DNA from: Streptomyces sp. NBC_00289
GTDB lineage: Bacteria > Actinomycetota > Actinomycetes > Streptomycetales > Streptomycetaceae
Length of the DNA stretch: 64,000 nt
Direction of reading: 5' to 3'
Assembly (NCBI RefSeq): GCF_041435115.1
Contig: NZ_CP108046.1
Coordinates: forward strand, 5,580,001 to 5,644,000
A program made the translations under genes and the position numbers. Of the stretch, positions 58,987 through 64,000 are shown piece after piece (within the stretch, counting starts at the first letter, position 1; the number at the start of each line of letters is the position of its first letter). Below the pieces are notes generated by a model, which was not told where the DNA came from, made no database searches, and saw nothing but the letters and a program-made list of their open reading frames with translations.

Positions 58987-60450
58987 ATGAGGATCCGCAT
59001 GCCCACCTCGGCCCCCGCCAAGGTTCCCGCGCCCCAGCAGCCGGGACAGGCGCCCACCCACGGCGCCCTCGACCGTTACTTCAAGATCTCCGAGCGCGGC
59101 AGCACGCTGCCCCGGGAGATCCGTGGCGGCCTCGCCACCTTCTTCGCGATGGCCTACATCATCGTGCTGAACCCGATCATCCTCGGCAGCGCGAAGGACA
59201 TGTACGGGCACCAGCTCGACAACGGCCAGCTGGTCACCGCCACCGCCTTGACCGCGGCCTTCACCACGCTCCTCATGGGCGTCGTCGGCAACGTGCCGAT
59301 CGCGCTCGCCGCCGGACTCGGCGTGAACTCCGTCGTCGCCCTCCAGCTGGCGCCCCGGATGTCCTGGCCGGACGCCATGGGCATGGTCGTCCTGGCCGGT
59401 CTCGTCGTCATGCTGCTCGTCGCCACCGGGCTGCGTGAGCGCGTCATGAACGCCGTGCCCTTCGGACTGCGCAAGGCCATCTCCATCGGGATCGGCCTGT
59501 TCATCATGCTGATCGGCCTGGTCGACTCCGGCTTCGTCTCGCGCATCCCGGACGCCGCCCACACCACCGTCCCGCTCCAGCTCGGTGCCGACGGTCACCT
59601 CAACGGCTGGCCGGTCCTCGTCTTCGTCCTGGGCGTCCTGCTCACGCTGGCCCTGATCACCCGCAAGGTGTCCGGCGCGATCCTCATCTCGATCGTCACC
59701 ATGACCGTCCTCGCGCTGGTCATCGACGCCGTCGCCACGATCCCCTCCTGGGGCCTCACCACCCCCGAGTGGCCCGGCAACCCCGTCGCCACCCCCGACT
59801 TCGGCCTCGTCGGCAAGGTCAGCCTGTTCGGCGGCTTCGGCAAGGTCGGCGTGCTGACCGGCGTCCTCTTCGTCTTCACGGTCCTGCTGTCGTGCTTCTT
59901 CGACGCGATGGGCACGATCATGGGCGTCAGCGACGAGGCGAAGCTGACCGACGCGCAGGGCCAGATGCCCGGCATCAACAAGGTGCTCTTCGTCGACGGC
60001 CTCGCGGTCGCCGCCGGCGGGGCCAGTTCCTCCTCGGCCACCACCGCCTTCGTGGAGTCCACGGCCGGCGTCGGTGAGGGAGCCCGCACCGGCCTCGCGA
60101 ACGTCGTCACCGGCGGTCTGTTCGCCGTCGCGCTGTTCCTGACCCCGGTCGCCACCATGGTCCCGTCCCAGGCGGCCACCCCGGCCCTGCTCGCGGTCGG
60201 CTACCTGATCCTGGCCGGCTCGGTGAAGGAGATCGACTGGGCCGACCACACGATCGCGATCCCGGCCTTCATCACGATGGTGATGATGCCGTTCACCTAC
60301 TCGATCACCAACGGCATCGGCATGGGCTTCATCACCTTCGTCGTGCTGCGCCTCGCGGCCGGCCGGGCCAGGGAGATCCCGGCCGCGATGTACGTCGTCT
60401 CGGCGGTGTTCACCTTCTACTACCTGATGCCGGCGCTGGGCCTGACCTGA
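58987..60450 (+). CDS. NCS2-family purine permease (AzgA-like)
   Basis: The product has 487 residues with about 13 membrane segments. It begins after a short Pro-rich tail with YFKISERGSTLPREIRGGLA and TFFAMAYIIVLNPIILGSAK. The substrate-binding segments GLGVNSVVALQLAPRMSWPD and ATTAFVESTAGVGEGARTGL match the hypoxanthine/guanine/adenine branch of NCS2. It imports purine bases by proton symport. The start is ambiguous between a GTG at 58984 and ATG codons at 58987 and 58999. An inverted TTCATAC pair lies upstream at 58910 and 58948. Confidence 0.9.
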   Translation: MRIRMPTSAPAKVPAPQQPGQAPTHGALDRYFKISERGSTLPREIRGGLATFFAMAYIIVLNPIILGSAKDMYGHQLDNGQLVTATALTAAFTTLLMGVVGNVPIALAAGLGVNSVVALQLAPRMSWPDAMGMVVLAGLVVMLLVATGLRERVMNAVPFGLRKAISIGIGLFIMLIGLVDSGFVSRIPDAAHTTVPLQLGADGHLNGWPVLVFVLGVLLTLALITRKVSGAILISIVTMTVLALVIDAVATIPSWGLTTPEWPGNPVATPDFGLVGKVSLFGGFGKVGVLTGVLFVFTVLLSCFFDAMGTIMGVSDEAKLTDAQGQMPGINKVLFVDGLAVAAGGASSSSATTAFVESTAGVGEGARTGLANVVTGGLFAVALFLTPVATMVPSQAATPALLAVGYLILAGSVKEIDWADHTIAIPAFITMVMMPFTYSITNGIGMGFITFVVLRLAAGRAREIPAAMYVVSAVFTFYYLMPALGLT

Positions 60451-60477
60451 TCGGCGGGGGTGACGTGTCGCGCGCGC

Positions 60478-60660
60478 TCACGTCACCCCGTAGAACTTCT
60501 CCGTCTCCTCGACGGCGGCCTGGAACCGCGCGTCGAAGTCGTCACGAATGAGCGTCCCGACCACGTAGTCCTGGACGCTCATTCCCCTTTTCGCCGCATG
60601 GTCCCGGAGCCGCTCGAGCAGCTCCTCGTCCATCCGCAGGCTGAGCACACTGGTCCCCAT
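60478..60660 (-). CDS. Ribbon-helix-helix (CopG-like) protein
   Basis: The product has 60 residues. The strand TSVLSLRMDEELLERLRDHA and helices AAKRGMSVQDYVVGTLIRDD then FQAAVEETEKFYGVT fit the ribbon-helix-helix fold. It could be an antitoxin-like DNA-binding protein, but no toxin gene is beside it. The start at 60660 is preferred because upstream residues are not family-like. The gene is convergent with the NCS2 permease. Confidence 0.8.
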   Translation of the reverse strand: MGTSVLSLRMDEELLERLRDHAAKRGMSVQDYVVGTLIRDDFDARFQAAVEETEKFYGVT

Positions 60661-60781
60661 GAACACGAGGGTCGCTGGCGCGCTCCCGGTGGCGTTCACT
60701 TTCCGCCACGAACTCACTCGTTCGAGTGATGATCGGGTTCAGTGGCGGGGGTCACGGGAAGTGTGGCGCGCCCCGGCTTGT

Positions 60782-60807
60782 TTAGCGAGAGTAATGAGTT
60801 ACGCTAA
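60782..60807. promoter_or_regulatory. Inverted repeat over the MarR gene start, possible autoregulatory site
   Basis: TTAGCG and CGCTAA are spaced by 14 bases (AGAGTAATGAGTTA). The ATG at 60794 lies in the middle. MarR-type proteins bind such short inverted repeats. The site could block both its own transcription and the co-directional MFS gene. Confidence 0.45.
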
Positions 60808-61249
60808 GGAGATGCCGGACCTCACCCATGGCGACGACGCTGCCGCCGTGAACTCCCTCCGCTCCGCCGTGATGCGGCTGTCCCGTCGGCTCAAGCACCA
60901 ACGGGTCGACGAGTCGCTGAGCCCCACCGAGATGTCGGTACTGGGCACCCTCTCCCTCTGCGGCCAGGCCACACCAGGTGAACTCGCCCGCAAGGAGCAC
61001 GTACAGCCGCCGTCGATGACCCGCATCGTGGCACTGCTCGAAGCCAAGGGGCTGGTCCGTCTGGAGCCGCATCCCGAGGACCGGCGCCAGAAGGTCGTCA
61101 CGAAGACCGAGCAGGCCGAGGCCATGCTCGCGGAGAGCCGCGCCAAGCGGAACGCCTTCCTGGCCACCCTGGTCGACGGCCTCGACGAGGACGAGTGGGC
61201 GAAGATCCGCGCCGCCGCCCCCGTCCTGGAGAAACTCGCACACCTGTAA
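60794..61249 (+). CDS. MarR-family transcriptional regulator
   Basis: The product has 151 residues. The winged helix is visible in LSPTEMSVLGTLSLCGQATP, GELARKEHVQPPSMTRIVAL and LEAKGLVRLEPHPEDRRQKV. The gene lies 45 bp upstream of an MFS efflux-type gene on the same strand, a classic regulator-pump pair. I take the ATG at 60794. The ATG at 60812 follows AAGGAG without a gap, which is too close for a ribosome site. Confidence 0.9.
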   Translation: MSYAKEMPDLTHGDDAAAVNSLRSAVMRLSRRLKHQRVDESLSPTEMSVLGTLSLCGQATPGELARKEHVQPPSMTRIVALLEAKGLVRLEPHPEDRRQKVVTKTEQAEAMLAESRAKRNAFLATLVDGLDEDEWAKIRAAAPVLEKLAHL

Positions 61250-61294
61250 GCAGCGCTCGCACGCCACAGCGGCACCCACGAGGAGGCGACCCTT

Positions 61295-62662
61295 TTGAGT
61301 TCGGGACCCGGAGCAGACTCCGCCCCCGCACCGACCACCCACAACTCCCCGCCCGCTCCCGATCCCGCCGGCACCGGCCGCAAGCTGTCGATGTTCAGTT
61401 CCCTCAGGATCAGGAACTACCGCCTGTTCTTCATGGGCCAGGTCGTCTCCAACATCGGCACCTGGATGCAGCGCATCGCCCAGGACTGGCTGGTCCTCAG
61501 CCTCACCGGCTCCTCCACGGCCGTCGGCGTCACCACGGCTCTGCAGTTCCTGCCGATGCTCCTGTTCGGCCTCTACGGCGGTGTCCTGGTCGACCGGCTG
61601 CGCAAGCGCCCCACGCTGCTCGTCACCCAGGTGGCGATGGCCTTCACCGCGATCGCGCTCGCCGTCCTCACCCTCTCCGGGCACGTCCAGGTCTGGCACG
61701 TCTACCTCGCCGCCTTCGCCGTCGGCCTCGCCACGGTCGTCGACAACCCGGCCCGCCAGTCCTTCGTCTCCGAACTCGTCGGCCCGGGCCAGCTCCAGAA
61801 CGCGGTCAGCCTGAACTCCGCGAACTTCCAGTCGGCCCGCCTGGTCGGCCCGGCCGTCGCCGGCCTGATGATCACCGGCGTGGGCACCGGCTACGCGTTC
61901 CTCGCCAACGGACTGTCCTTCGTCGCGCCCATCGCGGGACTGCTGCTGATGCGCGCACGTGAACTGCACCTCGTCGAGCGCGCGCCGCGCGCCAAGGGCC
62001 AGCTGCGGGAGGGCCTGCACTACGTCGCCGGCCGCCCCGACCTGATCTGGACCATCGTCCTGGTCGGGTTCATCGGCACCTTCGGCTTCAACTTCCCCGT
62101 CTACCTGTCCGCCTTCGCGAACGACGTCTTCCGGGCCGGCGCGGGCTCCTACAGCCTGTTCAACACGCTGATGGCGATCGGCTCCCTCGTGGGCGCCCTG
62201 CTGGCGGCCCGACGCGGCACCACCCGGATGCGGGTGCTGATCGCGGCGGCGGTGGCCTTCGGCGCGATGGAGCTGGTGGCCGCGACCGCCCCCTCGCTGT
62301 GGCTGTTCGCCCTGCTCATGGCCCCGATCGGGATGTTCGGCATGACCGTCAACGTCACCGCGAACACCAGCATCCAGATGACCACCGACCCGGCCATGCG
62401 GGGCCGCGTCATGGCCCTGTACATGATGGTCTTCCTCGGCGGTTCACCGGTGGGCGCGCCGATCGCCGGCTGGATCACGGACGCGTACGGCGTCCGGGCG
62501 GGCCTGGCGGTGGGCGGCGCCATCGCCGCCGTCGCGGCCGTCACGATCGGCCTGGTCCTGGCCCGGGTGGGCAACCTGCGGCTGTCGGTGGGCTGGAACC
62601 ACGGTCACCCACGCGTCACGTTCGTGCCGCGCGAGCGGGAGGAGATGGCGGCGGTGGCGTAG
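61295..62662 (+). CDS. MFS transporter of the EntS-like (MFS_3) family
   Basis: The product has 455 residues with 12 membrane segments. N-terminal RIRNYRLFFMGQVVSNIGTW and MQRIAQDWLVLSLTGSSTAV are typical of the EntS-type subfamily. Motif A appears as GGVLVDRLRKRPTLLV. The DNPARQSFVSELVGPGQLQN and SANFQSARLVGPAVAGLMIT blocks also fit. The start is a TTG 9 bases after GGAGG. It is co-transcribed with the MarR gene, so drug or siderophore efflux is likely. Confidence 0.88.
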   Translation: MSSGPGADSAPAPTTHNSPPAPDPAGTGRKLSMFSSLRIRNYRLFFMGQVVSNIGTWMQRIAQDWLVLSLTGSSTAVGVTTALQFLPMLLFGLYGGVLVDRLRKRPTLLVTQVAMAFTAIALAVLTLSGHVQVWHVYLAAFAVGLATVVDNPARQSFVSELVGPGQLQNAVSLNSANFQSARLVGPAVAGLMITGVGTGYAFLANGLSFVAPIAGLLLMRARELHLVERAPRAKGQLREGLHYVAGRPDLIWTIVLVGFIGTFGFNFPVYLSAFANDVFRAGAGSYSLFNTLMAIGSLVGALLAARRGTTRMRVLIAAAVAFGAMELVAATAPSLWLFALLMAPIGMFGMTVNVTANTSIQMTTDPAMRGRVMALYMMVFLGGSPVGAPIAGWITDAYGVRAGLAVGGAIAAVAAVTIGLVLARVGNLRLSVGWNHGHPRVTFVPREREEMAAVA

Positions 62663-62674
62663 GCCTCCGGGGTC

Positions 62675-62806
62675 TCAGTCGCTTGGAAACCCGCCGGTTC
62701 TGAGGGTGAGGCCGACCACGGTGTCGGTGAGGTCCACGTCGTCTCCGAACGAGACCTTCGTCTGCTGCACTGGGGCGAGTGGGGTGCGCGGTGCAACGGT
62801 ACGCAC
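62675..62806 (-). CDS. Possible small protein (43 residues)
   Basis: A GTG-started frame reads RTVAPRTPLAPVQQTKVSFG, DDVDLTDTVVGLTLRTGGFP and ends Ser-Asp. The sequence is less Arg/Pro-rich than the other non-coding frames here. There is no ribosome site and it might be a chance frame. Confidence 0.25.
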   Translation of the reverse strand: MRTVAPRTPLAPVQQTKVSFGDDVDLTDTVVGLTLRTGGFPSD

Positions 62807-62856
62807 GGTGACCAGGTCACGTCCGGGCGTGCGGACCGGGCGGGCAGACTGACCCC

Positions 62857-63429
62857 ATGAGACTCTTCGCCGCCGTGCTGCCACCCGAGGACGTGACCAG
62901 CGAACTCGCCGCTCTGGTGGCCGAGTTGCGGAAGCTGCCCGGTGCCGGGGAGCTGCGCTGGACCGGCCGCCCCGGCTGGCACTACACCCTCGCCTTCTAC
63001 GGCGAGGTCGACGACGCCCTCGTACCCGATCTGTCGGCACGCCTGGAGCGGGCCGCGCACCGGACCGCGCCCTTTCCGCTCGCCGTGCGCGGCGGCGGCC
63101 AGTTCGGCCACGGGAAGGCGTTGTGGGCGGGTGCCGAGGGGGACGTAGCGGCCCTGCGGCTGCTGGCCGACCGTGCCGAGGCGGCGGCGCGCAGGGCGGG
63201 TGTGCCGATGGGGGAGCACCGGCGGTACAAGGCCCACCTGACGGTGGCCCGCAGCAGGGAGGCGGTCGACGTACGTCCTTACGTCGAGGCCCTCGACGCG
63301 TTCACGGGCCGGACCTGGACGGTGGCGGACCTGGCGCTGGTGCGCAGCAACCTGCCGAAGTCGGGGGTGCCGGGGGAGCAGCCCCGCTACGAGGTGGTCG
63401 CCCGCCGGCCGCTCGGCGCCGCCGGTTAG
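62857..63429 (+). CDS. thpR: RNA 2',3'-cyclic phosphodiesterase
   Basis: The product has 190 residues and a 2H phosphoesterase fold. Both HxTx motifs are present: GWHYTLAFYGEVD and YKAHLTVARSREAVD. The N-terminus MRLFAAVLPPEDVTSELAAL and the end VRSNLPKSGVPGEQPRYEVV match ThpR (LigT). The enzyme opens 2',3'-cyclic phosphates on RNA to 2'-phosphates. It is a single-gene unit here. Confidence 0.93.
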   Translation: MRLFAAVLPPEDVTSELAALVAELRKLPGAGELRWTGRPGWHYTLAFYGEVDDALVPDLSARLERAAHRTAPFPLAVRGGGQFGHGKALWAGAEGDVAALRLLADRAEAAARRAGVPMGEHRRYKAHLTVARSREAVDVRPYVEALDAFTGRTWTVADLALVRSNLPKSGVPGEQPRYEVVARRPLGAAG

Positions 63430-63439
63430 TCTCGGGTAC

Positions 63440-63529
63440 GTGGACCCGAAAACCCGGAACCGGATCATGGCCGGTGCGCTTGTGCTGTTGTTCGTCGTGG
63501 TGGCCGTGGCGGCGGCGGTCGGAAGGTAA
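63440..63529 (+). CDS. 29-residue membrane peptide
   Basis: The GTG-started frame reads Met-Asp-Pro-Lys-Thr-Arg-Asn-Arg-Ile and then MAGALVLLFVVVAVAAAVGR. A charged start and one hydrophobic helix with a final Arg are seen. I recall similar short Streptomyces proteins beginning MDPKTRNRIMAG. It follows thpR by 10 bp and could be co-transcribed. The function is unknown. Confidence 0.6.
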   Translation: MDPKTRNRIMAGALVLLFVVVAVAAAVGR

Positions 63530-63572
63530 CCGCCACCGCCCCGCCCCCGGGCACCCTGGGGCGCCCTGCGCG

Positions 63573-64000
63573 CTACCAGGCGAAGGCCTCCGGCGAGGGC
63601 CCCGGGCCCGGGAAGATCTCGTCCAGCCCGCTCAGCAGGTCCTCGCCCAGTTCCAGTTCGACCGCGCGCAGCGCGGAGTCCAGCTGTCCGGCGGTGCGCG
63701 GGCCGACGATCGGGCCGGTCACGCCGGGCCGGGTGAGCAGCCAGGCCAGCGCCGCCTCGCCGGGCTCCAGACCGTGCTTCTCCAGCAGGTCCTCGTACGC
63801 CTGGATCTGGGCGCGCGAGGAGGGGTTGGCCAGCGTGTCGGCGGCCCGGCCGGAAGCGCGGCGACCGCCCTCGACCTCCTTCTTGATCACGCCGCCGAGC
63901 AGCCCGCCCTGGAGCGGTGACCAGGGGATGACCCCGAGGCCGTACTCCTGCGCGGCCGGGATGACCTCCATCTCGGCGCGGCGCTCGGCGAGGTTGTACA
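63573..64000 (-). CDS. Aldo/keto reductase, 3' part
   Basis: This is the C-terminal portion of an aldo/keto reductase that begins beyond base 64000. Visible blocks are VIPAAQEYGLGVIPWSPLQG, EPGEAALAWLLTRPGVTGPI and VGPRTAGQLDSALRAVELEL. They hold the phosphate- and adenine-binding region of the NADPH site. The fragment ends in a Pro-rich tail (FPGPGPSPEAFAW). The substrate is not determinable. Confidence 0.88.
   Translation of the reverse strand, partial: YNLAERRAEMEVIPAAQEYGLGVIPWSPLQGGLLGGVIKKEVEGGRRASGRAADTLANPSSRAQIQAYEDLLEKHGLEPGEAALAWLLTRPGVTGPIVGPRTAGQLDSALRAVELELGEDLLSGLDEIFPGPGPSPEAFAW

Noticed and set aside
60478..60660. Antitoxin of a toxin-antitoxin pair
   Set aside because: The ribbon-helix-helix protein has no small co-directional toxin gene beside it.

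Overview
The window is a high-GC actinobacterial chromosome, almost certainly Streptomyces or a close relative. The evidence is the frequent GTG/TTG starts, the Streptomyces-type families (DUF397 with Scr1-like regulators, DUF2637, DUF3027, DUF2530, DUF4031, a RepSA-like Rep and a TraB-like FtsK protein), the futalosine menaquinone genes and the typical GC-rich hairpin terminators.

Left core arm (1-14.8 kb). It opens with the 3' end of an Old-Yellow-Enzyme-type oxidoreductase. A small decayed patch follows: an unknown gene, a Uma2-like remnant and a frameshifted helix-turn-helix/zinc-ribbon gene. Next come an Scr1-like regulator with its DUF397 partner and an N-acetylmuramic acid catabolic operon (RpiR regulator, MurQ etherase, PTS EIIBC). 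After these lie small unknowns, a GNAT fusion protein, an HD hydrolase, CutC, a HelR/HelD-like helicase and the DNA repair helicase XPB.

Inserted element (about 14.82-38.48 kb). XPB is cut at its 5' end. Its native first codons (Met-Asn-Gly-Pro-Leu-Ile-Val) lie 23.7 kb away at 38.495 kb, next to the helicase-associated gene that normally precedes XPB. Both junctions share TGGACGAT. The element reads as an AICE-like integrative conjugative element. It carries a large serine integrase, a rolling-circle Rep, a DUF2637 membrane protein, an FtsK-like TraB, an SCO3933-type protein and a divergent GntR regulator with a palindromic operator. Its cargo is an XRE-TPR regulator, two unknown genes (one broken by a 156-bp MITE with a perfect 8-bp target duplication), a free-standing class I aminoacyl-tRNA-synthetase-like protein translationally coupled to an ASCH-domain protein, and a 2181-residue secreted SpvB/FG-GAP/Rhs protein followed by a displaced C-terminal tip. 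Its right end is crowded with insertion sequences: an intact IS256-family element, an IS5-family element and a fused IS701/IS630 remnant.

Right core arm (38.5-64 kb). Genes here are the helicase-associated XPB partner, a membrane protein, a HAD hydrolase, a cold-shock protein with a C-terminal extension, MqnD and MqnB of the futalosine pathway, a DUF2771 lipoprotein, an MFS permease and DUF3027. A 570-bp repeat-rich spacer precedes a sacsin-like HATPase protein. Then follow three tandem secreted paralogues with a shared leader, a CtpE-like P-type ATPase, DUF2530, an NCS2 purine permease, a ribbon-helix-helix protein, a MarR-MFS pair, the 2',3'-cyclic phosphodiesterase ThpR, a 29-residue membrane peptide and the 3' part of an aldo/keto reductase.

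No rRNA, tRNA, CRISPR array or biosynthetic cluster was recognised.
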